Source: Bacteroidia bacterium
GTDB lineage: Bacteria > Bacteroidota > Bacteroidia > UKL13-3
Reading direction: 5' to 3'
DNA: 43,229 nt
NCBI GenBank assembly: GCA_014376805.1
Contig: JACMQU010000173.1
Location: 1-43,229 of the forward strand
In this document: in pieces, positions 1 to 8,736 of the stretch
Numbering within the stretch: the first letter of the stretch is position 1
How the letters are laid out: each line of letters opens with the position of its first letter
Position numbers and translations under genes: made by a program
The notes under the pieces: generated by a model
Seen by the model: the letters and a program-made list of their open reading frames with translations, nothing else
What the model was told of the DNA's origin: nothing
The model's database searches: none

Positions 1-1
1 A

Positions 2-1123
2 AGCAACCTTGTATTGTTCAATGAAAACAAAGTTATAGGTTTGTTTAGGCAAGCGATAGAGAATGACTGGTTGCTTCAGAAGAATGAATTTGATCAACCT
101 AATTATGAACAGGAATCAGAACCTATGCCTGCTCATTATTATATTTATGCTATGGAGGCTGAAGGAAAACGTAAAATTGTTTTCCGTTTTGAACCAATAG
201 AAGGAATTGCTGTAATGGAGACTTTGGTAATATTTGAAGCATTAACTTTTTTTGCCCGAACCTATCTGGCGGAATATCAGTTTCAACTAAAAAAACAGGT
301 AATTACCGGCAAATATCAACAGGCCCTTAAACGGCAACAGAGTTTATTACATGGGGCACAAACAAGAATGCATTATTTACAAACTCAAGTACCGCCAGAT
401 GAGATTGCTAATATAATAATGGCTAATTTACATGTATTAAAAAAGGAAGAAACCGAAGTAAATTTATTTGATTTTTATAGGGATCAGAACATTACTATTA
501 AATTAAAAAAGGAATGGTCGCCGCAGAAAAATGCCGAACTATATTATAAGAAAGCTAAAAATAAAAAACTGGAGTGGGAGCAGGCTGAACAACAAATTGA
601 AAAATCAACATTACTGATCCGGCAAATTAGCGAGCAATTGGCGCAAGCATTAAATATAACACAAACCAAAGAGTTTAAAAAGTTTGATCAGGAAACTTCT
701 TTCATAAATTCCGGTTCAAAAAATAACATGAATAATGAACATGGCCAGCCTCATGAAATGTTCAAGTTGTTTACCTGTAATGGTTATTCTATTTATGTAG
801 GTAAAAACGCTGCTAATAATGATCAGCTTACTTTAAAGTTTGCAAAAAAGGAAGACCTTTGGTTACATGCCAGAGGTGTAAGTGGAAGTCATGTAGTAAT
901 TAAACATAAAAACAAAGATACTCCTTTTCCGGCATCGGTAATTGAGTTTGCAGCTCAACTGGCTGCCTATTATTCAAAAGCAAAAAGTAGTAGTCTGGTG
1001 CCTGTAATATATACCTGTAAAAAATTTGTTCGTAAACCTAAAGGTGCTTTGCCGGGGCAGGTAAAAGTAGAAAAAGAAGAGGTATTATTGGTTGAACCTA
1101 AATTACCAATAAAGGATGCCTGA
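2..1123 (+). CDS. NFACT/RqcH-like RNA-binding protein, 5'-truncated by window edge
   Basis: The reading frame is open from the first base, so the true start lies outside the window; a TTG at 14 is internal. The visible 374 codons hold a charged coiled-coil middle (about residues 90-220) and a C-terminal NFACT-R (DUF814) domain. That domain shows the hallmark DLWLHARGVSGSHVVIK and a late RKPKGALPGQV motif. Known family role: RqcH/NEMF-type proteins bind 50S subunits carrying stalled peptidyl-tRNA and recruit tRNA-Ala for alanine tailing. The family is also called fibronectin-binding protein A. The N-terminal NFACT-N domain is mostly missing here only because of the window boundary. It converges on the next, minus-strand gene with a 51-bp gap. 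Family assignment is firm; the precise quality-control role in Bacteroidota is inferred. Confidence 0.9.
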   Translation, partial: SNLVLFNENKVIGLFRQAIENDWLLQKNEFDQPNYEQESEPMPAHYYIYAMEAEGKRKIVFRFEPIEGIAVMETLVIFEALTFFARTYLAEYQFQLKKQVITGKYQQALKRQQSLLHGAQTRMHYLQTQVPPDEIANIIMANLHVLKKEETEVNLFDFYRDQNITIKLKKEWSPQKNAELYYKKAKNKKLEWEQAEQQIEKSTLLIRQISEQLAQALNITQTKEFKKFDQETSFINSGSKNNMNNEHGQPHEMFKLFTCNGYSIYVGKNAANNDQLTLKFAKKEDLWLHARGVSGSHVVIKHKNKDTPFPASVIEFAAQLAAYYSKAKSSSLVPVIYTCKKFVRKPKGALPGQVKVEKEEVLLVEPKLPIKDA

Positions 1124-1174
1124 AAATAATTCAGGATAATTATTGCTTTACTGGATAAGCCGTTAAAACCTCCG

Positions 1175-1630
1175 CTACTTTTTAAATTTTTTTTCGTAAA
1201 TACTAATCCACTCCTGTGGGGTTACTTTAGAAACCAGTTCTCCAATAAGTTTATAAGGAATCTGATCCGGCTTCTTAAAACGCAAACAAGACTTACCCAT
1301 ATCGGGTTTATTGTTCATGTGCTTAGGGTATTCCTGTTTGAACCAATCCAATAAATCAGGATTGGCATACAACCCCATGTGGTAAATGGCAATAAAATTT
1401 TTTTGCGAACCAATGTTGATAAATGGCAATGCCTGTTTAGGATCGCAGTGGTAACCATCCGGATATAAACTATGTGGCACGCAATATCCTATCATTCCAT
1501 AACTCATGTTTTCGCTAAATCCTGTTGGAAGATTTGATGAAATAACTTTTCTCAGTTCCATCATTGCGGCTTTCCGGTCATCAGGAAGTGATTGAAGATA
1601 TTCTTTAGCGGTTTCTGCTTTTGATTGCAT
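1175..1630 (-). CDS. DUF1801 domain protein
   Basis: A 151-residue soluble protein of the DUF1801 (YdhG-like) family. It has an N-terminal helix with YLQSLPDDRKAAMMELRKVI and then the typical core around PTGFSENMSYGMIGY, with FINIGSQKNFIAIYHMGLY following. The family is small, cytosolic and without an established activity. I chose ATG at 1630, two bases after the stop of the upstream gene; a TTG at 1639 would give three more residues and a 7-nt overlap. It is the second gene of a pair with an SRPBCC protein, a common partnership in Bacteroidota, so co-transcription is very likely. Confidence 0.85.
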   Translation of the reverse strand: MQSKAETAKEYLQSLPDDRKAAMMELRKVISSNLPTGFSENMSYGMIGYCVPHSLYPDGYHCDPKQALPFINIGSQKNFIAIYHMGLYANPDLLDWFKQEYPKHMNNKPDMGKSCLRFKKPDQIPYKLIGELVSKVTPQEWISIYEKKFKK

Positions 1631-1632
1631 AA

Positions 1633-2091
1633 TTACCAATTTTTTTCTACCAGTTTTTTTATTTCAATAAGAATGGGATTCCAGCCTTCGCCACCATTAA
1701 AAGCCTCCTTATATCTGCGTTCACCGTCACCCACTTTTAAATAGTCTCCCTGCGTTACAGTTAAAAGAGTTTGCCCATCCTGAGATGCGAGGGTGTAGGT
1801 AACGGTGAGGTAATTTTCCGGAAGATCCTCCAACGCTGAGTTCGGATCTATCGTGGTATAGGCTAAGAACCTGGCGGGTTCAATACTGGCAATACTACCT
1901 TTTACAAACACCATTTCCTGTCCTTCATGTGTACCCTTCCAGAGTAACGAACTTCCTTGCTGCCAGTCTGATACAGTTTCACATCCAAACATGTATTTTT
2001 TTGTTTTTTCAGGGTTTGTTAAGGCATCCCATACTACCGAAACAGGAGCGTTAATACTGATACTATTACTAATAATTAACTCTTTTTCCAT
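1633..2091 (-). CDS. SRPBCC / AHSA1-family protein
   Basis: A 152-residue START-like protein. The N-terminus has the family signature ISINAPVSVVWDALTNPEKTKKYMF, followed by a GSSLLWKG strand, a central beta region and a C-terminal amphipathic helix after GGEGWNPILIEIKKLV. Members (activator of Hsp90 ATPase homologue 1-like) form a helix-grip fold with a hydrophobic cavity and usually bind small hydrophobic ligands; the bacterial ligand is generally unknown. It is followed directly by the DUF1801 gene. A second, decayed member of the family lies at 22648-22974. Confidence 0.88.
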   Translation of the reverse strand: MEKELIISNSISINAPVSVVWDALTNPEKTKKYMFGCETVSDWQQGSSLLWKGTHEGQEMVFVKGSIASIEPARFLAYTTIDPNSALEDLPENYLTVTYTLASQDGQTLLTVTQGDYLKVGDGERRYKEAFNGGEGWNPILIEIKKLVEKNW

Positions 2092-2132
2092 ATTTGCAAA
2101 ATTTTGTGATGGTTTTTTAATGCCTGTTTAAA

Positions 2133-4580
2133 TTATTCTATGATCAGTTTTCTTAAAATCATTTTTTCCATAATAATAACGTGTAAATAATATTCGCCTG
2201 TTGCTACTTTTGGTACGTTTAACTCCATTAAATCGGTAAAAGTTGATTCTTTTTTCAAAATCAGTCTTCCGGCTTTGTCATATAAGCGAAGCTTTGCCAT
2301 CTGATTAGGCGCACATTGCATATTACATTCAATACTCAGCGTATTACCGCCTTTTAGCGGATTGGGATAAACGTTTAAAGTGATAGAACTATTCATATCA
2401 TTAACTGAAGTTACAGGATTTACAATAACATGCGTAGAATCTGATAAGCTCCAGCAAATTCCTCCTGTATTTATTTTAAGTTTGTATATACCTGCATTGG
2501 CAAGTATTGCATGAGGAATAACCGGATTGCGCAGCGAGGAGGTAAAAGGGTATGGTCCTATCCAATCAAATAATGTAGCACTGCTGCCTGTTCTTAAACG
2601 AATGGTATCACCTACAATATATGGACCTGTATTGCTTACTGTAGGTGTAGCAGGTAGCGGGTGTACTGTAACAGATACGGATGAAGTATCGCTTGTACAA
2701 GCTAAATTAAAAGCATAAACTGTATAAATTCCGCTGTTGGTTAAATTAATAGGATCAATTACTGGATTTTGTAAGTTACTAACAAAACCGGCAGGGCCAA
2801 CCCAATGGTACCCTGTTGCTCCATTAACGGCTATAGTTTCCAGGAAGATTTTTTCTCCCGCACAATTATTGGTTCCGTATAATTCGCCTGTGTGGTTAGT
2901 AGCAAGCGGCCTGCCAAAATTACTGCAACAATTTCTGATCACAAATGGCCGCGTTATAAATGTGTCTGCCGGATTTGAACTAATGATGCGAAGCCGGTAT
3001 TGATTTGCAGAAACGGTTGATCCGGGAATGGTTACACTCACCTGGCCGGTAAAGTGTCCACTTCCTGAAACAATAAAAGTATCTAAATCAGGCAAACCCG
3101 TGAAGTTGCCATTGCTATTGCTTAATTTTACGAAAAATTTATTGTTACTGTTAAAAGTACCCGCTATATCATAATTTAAAAAAGCAGTGGAACCCATACA
3201 TAAGGTGTCTGTATTTAAAGAAAGGCGTATGGTATTATTCAGAAGTTTTAGGATCCAGAAATCAAGACCACCTCTGCCGGCTTGTGATTTATCTGCTGAA
3301 ATGCCACTATTGGATTGCCCACCCAATACCAATCCATAATCTTTACTTTGTATCATTGAAAATAAATAGTCGTCACCTGATCCTCCATAACGACTATCCC
3401 AAATCTTTTTGCCAACACTGTCTATCCTTAGTACCCAATAATCAAAGTTTCCCATTTTATCCTGGGATTTATCTCCCACTATATTTGAACTTGACGAGGT
3501 TGCATAAATATATCCACCATCCAGATTTTGAATTATAGATTCCACATATTCCTGTCCGTCACCTCCAAAGGTTGAATTCCACTGTAAACGCCCGATAGAG
3601 TCAACTTTTACCAGCCAACTATCTTCAAAACCCCTGCAGGTGTCCGTTTTTTCGCCACTAATACCAGAGCGAGATCCTCCACCAAGCAGATATCCTCCAT
3701 CTTTGGTTTGGATAGCACATTTGAATACTTCAAGCTGATTACCTCCAAATGTGGCATCCCATTGTTTAACGCCAGACTGATTAATTTTAACAATCCAGTA
3801 ATCAGATACTCCTCTTGAATAAGATGATTTTTCAAATCCCTGATCTGAGTATGTTTCTCCAGCCAATAAATACCCACCATCTGTAGATTTTACAATATCT
3901 TGTAACAGATCATGATTAGTCCCTCCGTAAGTACCATCCCATTGTTTTTGTCCGATTGAGTCAATACTTACTATCCAGAAATCTGTTCTTAAAGTATTAA
4001 GGTCCCGGTTTTCCTGGGTTTTATCGCCGGTAATTCTCGAGTCAGAATAACCTCCGAGTAAATAGCCACCACCGGTTTTTTGTACAAGTGCAGTTAAATT
4101 TTCATCGCGCGAACCTCCAAAAGTTGCATCCCATTGTTTAACGCCATTGGCGGTAATTTTTATTACCCAGTAATCTTTACCGCCTTTGCTCAGTTGTGAT
4201 TTATCGCCGGAGGTATCCGATTCTGAATAGCCCCCAACCAAATAACCACCATCTTTGGTTAGTATAATAGATGTTGCATAATCAGAATATCTGCCTCCAT
4301 AGGTTTTGTCCCAGATTTTATTTCCCATACTATCCGTTTTTACTACCCAGAAATCTGTAAAGCCAGATACCCCTTTTCTATCCTGGGTTTTATCCCCTGA
4401 GATGGGCGAACTACTATTGCCACAAAGGATAAAACCTTTGTCGGCAGTTTGTTTTATTTCAGAAAAAGTTTCATAATCGCTTCCACCAAAAGTAGCATCC
4501 CATAATTTTGAGGGACGGTGTTGTGCATAAGAAAATTTACACAACAGTAAGGTAATAATTAAGAATAATTTTTTAGACAT
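2133..4580 (-). CDS. Secreted T9SS protein with seven WDxTFGG repeats and Ig-like domains
   Basis: An 815-residue exported protein. Residues 1-19 form a signal peptide (MSKKLFLIITLLLCKFSYA). Residues of about 25-440 hold seven units of roughly 60 residues, each opening with W(D/N)x(T/R)(F/Y)GG, then a KDGGYLLGG-type strand, a GDKS/T turn and a DYWVVKID strand. About residues 450-550 look like a beta-sandwich. Two Ig/PKD-like segments follow, each with GPxxFxSxLxNPVI and an NxGIY strand. The C-terminus (about 735-815) is a type A T9SS sorting domain: VYPNP, LRLYDKAGRLI, GEYYLHV. Known family behaviour: the tail sends the protein across the outer membrane, where it is removed during surface attachment or release. 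Substrate or ligand is unknown. Seven equal repeats suggest a beta-propeller (inference). No strong promoter box was found upstream. Confidence 0.9.
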   Translation of the reverse strand: MSKKLFLIITLLLCKFSYAQHRPSKLWDATFGGSDYETFSEIKQTADKGFILCGNSSSPISGDKTQDRKGVSGFTDFWVVKTDSMGNKIWDKTYGGRYSDYATSIILTKDGGYLVGGYSESDTSGDKSQLSKGGKDYWVIKITANGVKQWDATFGGSRDENLTALVQKTGGGYLLGGYSDSRITGDKTQENRDLNTLRTDFWIVSIDSIGQKQWDGTYGGTNHDLLQDIVKSTDGGYLLAGETYSDQGFEKSSYSRGVSDYWIVKINQSGVKQWDATFGGNQLEVFKCAIQTKDGGYLLGGGSRSGISGEKTDTCRGFEDSWLVKVDSIGRLQWNSTFGGDGQEYVESIIQNLDGGYIYATSSSSNIVGDKSQDKMGNFDYWVLRIDSVGKKIWDSRYGGSGDDYLFSMIQSKDYGLVLGGQSNSGISADKSQAGRGGLDFWILKLLNNTIRLSLNTDTLCMGSTAFLNYDIAGTFNSNNKFFVKLSNSNGNFTGLPDLDTFIVSGSGHFTGQVSVTIPGSTVSANQYRLRIISSNPADTFITRPFVIRNCCSNFGRPLATNHTGELYGTNNCAGEKIFLETIAVNGATGYHWVGPAGFVSNLQNPVIDPINLTNSGIYTVYAFNLACTSDTSSVSVTVHPLPATPTVSNTGPYIVGDTIRLRTGSSATLFDWIGPYPFTSSLRNPVIPHAILANAGIYKLKINTGGICWSLSDSTHVIVNPVTSVNDMNSSITLNVYPNPLKGGNTLSIECNMQCAPNQMAKLRLYDKAGRLILKKESTFTDLMELNVPKVATGEYYLHVIIMEKMILRKLIIE

Positions 4581-4736
4581 GGGTATTTATTTATAGATTA
4601 TAATAATTTATGGAAAGCAATTATACTACTATACCTTGTTAAATTTCAACGATATAAAATAAAGTTTGTTATTTCTGAACCATCGTCTGTTAGAAAATTG
4701 TTATTTAACAAACTGCAAATAAATTTTGAAGTATAA

Positions 4737-5672
4737 CTATCTGGTAAAGTCATCAAACTGAATATGTACGTCAATTTTGTTTTTCGAAATCCTTTCCTGA
4801 TCAGGGAAAACTACCTCTGTTATTATGTATTCAGGCTGTAGTCCTTTATTTTCAAGATACTTTTTAATAACAAGTGCCCTGTTATTAGATAGGATGGTGT
4901 TCTTCGTTATATCTGGTAAATTTTCAGGGAAGACAATAATTTTTAACCTGAAATGAGGATTATCATTCATAACTTTTACTAGTTGATCAAATAAAAGGAA
5001 AGATTTTTTTTTCAAAGTTGCTTTTCTATTCTCAAACTCAATACCTTTAGAAGCCCGCAAGAGCAACTGTTGAACAATAGCTTTAATTTCAGGACAACCA
5101 TTATTGGCCGCAACACCTGCCAAACCCGGACATTTATCTAAATTTTCCTGTATTCCATCTCCATCGGTATCCGGGCAACCTTCAAACTTAGCCAGTCCTT
5201 TAACCATGAGGCATTGATCAATTGCATCTTCCACGCCATCGCCATCGGTATCAGGGCATCCTTCAAATGCAGCTATTCCGGCTTTTGATGGACATTTATC
5301 CCGGCTATCTTCAATTCCATCGCCGTCAGAATCCGGACAACCTTCTAGTTTAACAGAACCCAATACGTTCGGACACCTGTCTAAACGATCTTCCACACCA
5401 TCTTTGTCACTATCAGGGCAACCACTAAAGCGAGCCAACCCAAAAACTGCAGGACAAGCATCTAAGTTATCAGCAATCTCATCCTTATCGGCATCAATGA
5501 TACATCCGTGTTTATCTACTAAAGCACTTTTGGGAGTGTTGGTACATTTATCGCGTTTATTGGCAATCCCATCCCCATCGGCATCATTTTTTTTGTTAAC
5601 TAGGGAGCTACAGTTTATCGAAGTTAAAAGAGACCCTGTAAGGAGGGCATATGTGATCATTAATTTTTTCAT
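4737..5672 (-). CDS. TSP3-repeat protein with degenerate OmpA-like C-terminus
   Basis: A 311-residue exported protein. The N-terminus is a signal sequence ending near SINCSS, which could be a loose lipobox with Cys as acceptor. Residues about 30-195 contain six thrombospondin type 3 units of the form DxDGDGIxDxxDxCP followed by GCPD, acidic and expected to bind Ca2+. Residues about 200-311 resemble an OmpA-like domain: LSNNRALVIKKYLENKG matches the LSxxRAxxVxxYL helix. The usual GHTD strand that carries the peptidoglycan-binding Asp reads IIVFPENLPD instead. In Bacteroidota such proteins link outer membrane and cell wall. Here wall binding may be weakened or lost. It is transcribed alone, divergently from the DUF2520 gene. 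Confidence 0.85.
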   Translation of the reverse strand: MKKLMITYALLTGSLLTSINCSSLVNKKNDADGDGIANKRDKCTNTPKSALVDKHGCIIDADKDEIADNLDACPAVFGLARFSGCPDSDKDGVEDRLDRCPNVLGSVKLEGCPDSDGDGIEDSRDKCPSKAGIAAFEGCPDTDGDGVEDAIDQCLMVKGLAKFEGCPDTDGDGIQENLDKCPGLAGVAANNGCPEIKAIVQQLLLRASKGIEFENRKATLKKKSFLLFDQLVKVMNDNPHFRLKIIVFPENLPDITKNTILSNNRALVIKKYLENKGLQPEYIITEVVFPDQERISKNKIDVHIQFDDFTR

Positions 5673-5790
5673 ATAATAAATTTTGAATAAAAATGCTGAG
5701 GAATTTATATTTTTAAATTAAGAGTAAAGTAGTTATCCTTAATTAAATTGAAATTCTTAACATAATGTTCTGTTTTTAACTTATTTAATT

Positions 5791-6579
5791 ATGTTTGGTG
5801 TTCAAAAAACAACATTGTTAAATATCTTTTTTATAGGTAGTGGCAAACTTGCTCATAATCTTGCTATGGCATTTTTACAAACAGGCGATATTCATATTGC
5901 CGGTGTTTATTCCAGAACCCCTGCACATGCCAAAGCATTTGCTGTTAAATTTAAAACTATTGTATTTAACGAGATTAAAGATATTCCGGCTAATTGTGAT
6001 GTTTATTTTCTTGCTGTATCAGACACTGCCATTCAAAGTATTTCCGATCAATTATTAGTAACTGGTATTGTAGTGCATTGTTCGGGTTTAATGCCACTGA
6101 GTGCCTTATCTGCGCAATTGCATAAAGGTGTTTTCTGGCCAGTTCAAACCTTTAGCGGGGCATATGAATTAGAATTCAAAAACATTCCTGTTTGTATTGA
6201 AGGCAATGAGGAAGAGGATTTAAAAATTATAGAGGCTGTGGCACACAGAATCTCTAAAAACGTATTGCGTGTAAAGGAAAAAGAAAGGCAACAATTGCAT
6301 TTAGCTGCTGTAGTTGTAAATAATTTTACTAATCACCTTTTTGTGGTGGCCGCAAAATGGTTACAAGAAAATAATCTTAATTTTGATTTATTGAAACCTC
6401 TTATAACTGAAACTGCCAATAAAATCCTGAAGGTACCACCTTATTTGGCTCAAACCGGACCTGCCAGCAGAAAAGATTTAGTTACTATAGCAAAACAGGA
6501 AGAATTATTAACCTCCAACCCATCTTTACTCAAAATTTACCGATTAATAAGTTCAGGTATTATGGATAACATAGAATAG
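5791..6579 (+). CDS. Rossmann-like / DUF2520 domain protein
   Basis: A 262-residue cytosolic protein with two domains. The N-terminal Rossmann-like domain (about 8-125) opens with NIFFIGSGKLAHNLAMAF, a GxGxxA-type dinucleotide loop, and has AVSDTAIQSIS and HCSGLMPLSAL as in short dehydrogenases of the NADP oxidoreductase F420-like fold. The C-terminal helical DUF2520 domain (about 130-255) carries HLAAVVVNNFTNHLF and TGPASRKD, which fit the family. Relatives look like ketopantoate/pyrroline-carboxylate reductase-type enzymes, but no substrate is established. The ATG at 5791 leaves a short leader before the first beta strand. A secreted protein gene follows 21 bp downstream. Confidence 0.88.
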   Translation: MFGVQKTTLLNIFFIGSGKLAHNLAMAFLQTGDIHIAGVYSRTPAHAKAFAVKFKTIVFNEIKDIPANCDVYFLAVSDTAIQSISDQLLVTGIVVHCSGLMPLSALSAQLHKGVFWPVQTFSGAYELEFKNIPVCIEGNEEEDLKIIEAVAHRISKNVLRVKEKERQQLHLAAVVVNNFTNHLFVVAAKWLQENNLNFDLLKPLITETANKILKVPPYLAQTGPASRKDLVTIAKQEELLTSNPSLLKIYRLISSGIMDNIE

Positions 6580-6600
6580 CTTATATTCGTTTTATAAATT

Positions 6601-7860
6601 ATGACCAGAATTATTATTGCTTTTTGCTTTTTTATCTTGTGTGCTAATGCTTTTGCAACACGCATTTTAATTCCAATGGATGATGAACAACGTAACCATC
6701 TTAAAGCTTATGGCATAGCCTACTGGGTATTGGCTAAAGACCTTGAAGTTAACTGGCTTCTAAATTATAGAGGAGGCAGTTTTATGATGTCTTACACAGA
6801 TGTATTTGAAAAAGAATGCCGAATAAGAGGAGTTAGTTATGAAGTGGTTAGTGAAGGGCAAGTAACAAGTATTTTGTTGCAAATTGCTAAGGCCGACGTT
6901 AATATGGAATTGGTAAAATTACTGAAGGCCCCAAAAATTGCTGTTTACTCGCCTAAAACTAAACAGCCCTGGGATGATGCTGTAACCCTGGTTTTAAGTT
7001 ATGCAGAAATTCCTTATGAAATTGTTTTTGATGATGAAGTATTAGATGGAAAGTTAAGTAAATATGACTGGTTACATCTGCATCATGAGGATTTTACAGG
7101 GCAGTATGGAAAGTTTTATTCAACCTTTGCAAATGCCGCCTGGTATCAGGCGGAAGTGAGAGAAAATGAATCGATGGCGGCTAAACATGGTTTCCACAAA
7201 GTATCTGAATTAAAATTGGCTGTTGCCAAAAAAATACGCGATTATGTAGTAGGTGGAGGCTTTATGTTTGCAATGTGCAGTGCTACCGATACATATGATA
7301 TTGCGTTAGCCGCAGACGGTATTGATATTGTGGAAGTTCCTTTTGATGGAGATCCGGCAGATTGGAGCGCAGATAAAAAACTTGATTTTAGTAAATGTTT
7401 TGCATTTAAAGATTACCGGTTATATTTTGATCCAATGACGTACGAGCATAGTTTTATTGATGCTATGCAGGGAACGAGACCGGTAACTGAAGAAAATGAT
7501 GTATTCAGTTTATTTGAATTCAGTGCAAAATGGGATATGGTACCTGCTATGTTAAATCAGAACCATACTTCCACAGTAAAAGGTTTTTGGGGTCAGACTA
7601 CAGCTTTCAGAAAACTATTTATTAAAAGCGATGTAATCATACTTGGAGATAATAAATCTTTAAATGAAGCCCGTTATATTCATGGTACATTCGGTAAGGG
7701 CACCTGGACCTTTTACGGGGGCCACGATCCTGAAGATTATCAGCACCAGGTAGGTGAGCCGCCCACAGACCTGGCACTTCATCCAAACTCTCCGGGATAC
7801 CGCTTAATACTTAATAATGTTTTATTTCCATCAGCACAAAAGAAAAAGCTTAAAACTTAA
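6601..7860 (+). CDS. Secreted Bacteroidota protein of the type named 'asparagine synthetase B' (function unknown)
   Basis: A 419-residue protein with a signal peptide (MTRIIIAFCFFILCANAFA) and a mature start at TRILIPMDDEQRNHLKAYGIAYW. From memory, this conserved Bacteroidota family is often labelled asparagine synthetase B. The sequence shows neither an N-terminal nucleophile Cys nor an SGGxDS pyrophosphate loop, so the name is not supported. Features that stand out are the DWLHLHHEDFTGQYGKFY segment, GGGFMFAMCSATDTYD, and a C-terminal GTFGKGTWTFYGGHDPEDYQH. The GGG-FMFA-C-AT stretch recalls ThuA/class I glutamine amidotransferase-like folds, which is only an impression. It is probably co-transcribed with the DUF2520 gene, acting in the periplasm or on the surface. 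Confidence 0.75.
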   Translation: MTRIIIAFCFFILCANAFATRILIPMDDEQRNHLKAYGIAYWVLAKDLEVNWLLNYRGGSFMMSYTDVFEKECRIRGVSYEVVSEGQVTSILLQIAKADVNMELVKLLKAPKIAVYSPKTKQPWDDAVTLVLSYAEIPYEIVFDDEVLDGKLSKYDWLHLHHEDFTGQYGKFYSTFANAAWYQAEVRENESMAAKHGFHKVSELKLAVAKKIRDYVVGGGFMFAMCSATDTYDIALAADGIDIVEVPFDGDPADWSADKKLDFSKCFAFKDYRLYFDPMTYEHSFIDAMQGTRPVTEENDVFSLFEFSAKWDMVPAMLNQNHTSTVKGFWGQTTAFRKLFIKSDVIILGDNKSLNEARYIHGTFGKGTWTFYGGHDPEDYQHQVGEPPTDLALHPNSPGYRLILNNVLFPSAQKKKLKT

Positions 7861-8249
7861 TAAAATTTATGTCCTCATTAAGCACCAAATTGTTAGAGCC
7901 GAACGCCACACAGGCAATAAAAAGTCCAAAAGAATCTAATAATAATTGTGCTTATTACAAGTTTGTTAAATAATTTTTCGCTTTTTTATTAAACATTTTT
8001 ATTTTATCCAGGAGTCTGTTTTATCCATTCAGGCAGATAAAATAAACCTTAATCCACCAGTCAGATAGGTTTTACGTAAAAATTAAGAAAAATTTTACAA
8101 TTGTCTAAAATAAATTATATATTATTTAATATCAATTGATTATCGTTATAAAAGTAGAGCAATAGAAATAATAATTAGTTAAAATATACCATTTTTAACG
8201 CTATAAAACCAATATATTAGCATATTATTGTTATTTAGATTATAATTTT
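7861..8249. other. Intergenic region without a gene; AT-rich inverted repeat
   Basis: No open frame of note was found on either strand. The only structure seen is an 11-bp inverted repeat, TTTATTTTATC at 7998-8008 and GATAAAATAAA at 8036-8046, with a 27-nt spacer that repeats TTTTATCCA. It could act as a weak 3' end for the upstream gene, but there is no T-run after it. Confidence 0.4.
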
Positions 8250-8257
8250 TACATTTG
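8227..8257 (+). promoter_or_regulatory. Bacteroidota-type promoter for the 81-aa membrane protein
   Basis: The -7 box TACATTTG at 8250-8257 fits TAnnTTTG exactly. ATTG at 8227-8230, exactly 19 nt upstream, differs by one base from the -33 TTTG. The start codon lies 25 nt downstream. Confidence 0.65.
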
Positions 8258-8282
8258 TATTGTAAAAACAACAGCATACAAT

Positions 8283-8528
8283 ATGAAAACAACTAAAAAC
8301 CCACAATCCAAAGGCATTCTAATTACATTAACTTTTATAGCTTTATTTTTTGTTTCATTAATAATATTACTTGTAGCAGATGTTGATGCAGGATTATTTT
8401 TTGAAGAACAGGTAACGGGAGCCATAAATTCTCAGATAGATGCCAGGGTAAGTGAAATTAGTACTGCCGGTAATATCGCCTCAACTACTTCCAGTAATGA
8501 ATTGTTTTACGAGTTAGGTAAAAAATAA
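8283..8528 (+). CDS. 81-aa single-pass membrane protein, unknown function
   Basis: I do not recognise this protein. It starts with a short basic segment (MKTTKNPQSKG), then one clear membrane helix of about 21 residues (ILITLTFIALFFVSLIILLV, residues 12-31). A soluble, mildly acidic tail of 50 residues follows, with VTGAINSQIDARVSEISTAG, likely helical. The tail would face the periplasm or cytosol; orientation by the positive-inside rule puts the N-terminus in the cytosol. It stands alone, with a near-consensus promoter 25 bp upstream and a rho-independent-like terminator 53 bp downstream. That makes it a real single-gene transcript rather than a chance frame. Confidence 0.72.
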   Translation: MKTTKNPQSKGILITLTFIALFFVSLIILLVADVDAGLFFEEQVTGAINSQIDARVSEISTAGNIASTTSSNELFYELGKK

Positions 8529-8580
8529 ATATATTCTACATAAGTCGGCTTTCAACCATAAATACCAATTATATTCGAGT

Positions 8581-8610
8581 AAGGGAAATTATTTAACAAT
8601 TTCCTTTTTT
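8581..8610 (+). terminator. Rho-independent-like terminator
   Basis: Stem GGAAATT (8584-8590), loop of 7 nt, and AATTTCC (8598-8604), followed at once by six T (8605-8610). Three outer A-T/G-T pairs can extend the stem. It lies 53 bp after the 81-aa gene. Confidence 0.65.
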
Positions 8611-8736
8611 GCTTTATAGTGGGGCAGAATTATTTTATAATTTAATTAGAAATATTTTCAACAATAAAAAAGAAGCTCGATAACCTTAGGCTTATCATTT
8701 AAATGAGAAGCAGAGTAGTAAGAAATATCATAATCA

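Noticed and set aside
1125-1144. AATAATT...AATTATT hairpin after the NFACT-like gene
   Set aside because: Seven A-T pairs only and no T-run directly after; too weak to call a terminator.
2527-3538. Several plus-strand open frames inside the T9SS protein gene
   Set aside because: They are antisense to a clear repeat-bearing gene and encode no recognisable domain.
7998-8046. 11-bp AT-only inverted repeat as a terminator
   Set aside because: A 27-nt loop, no G-C pairs in most of the stem and no following T-run.
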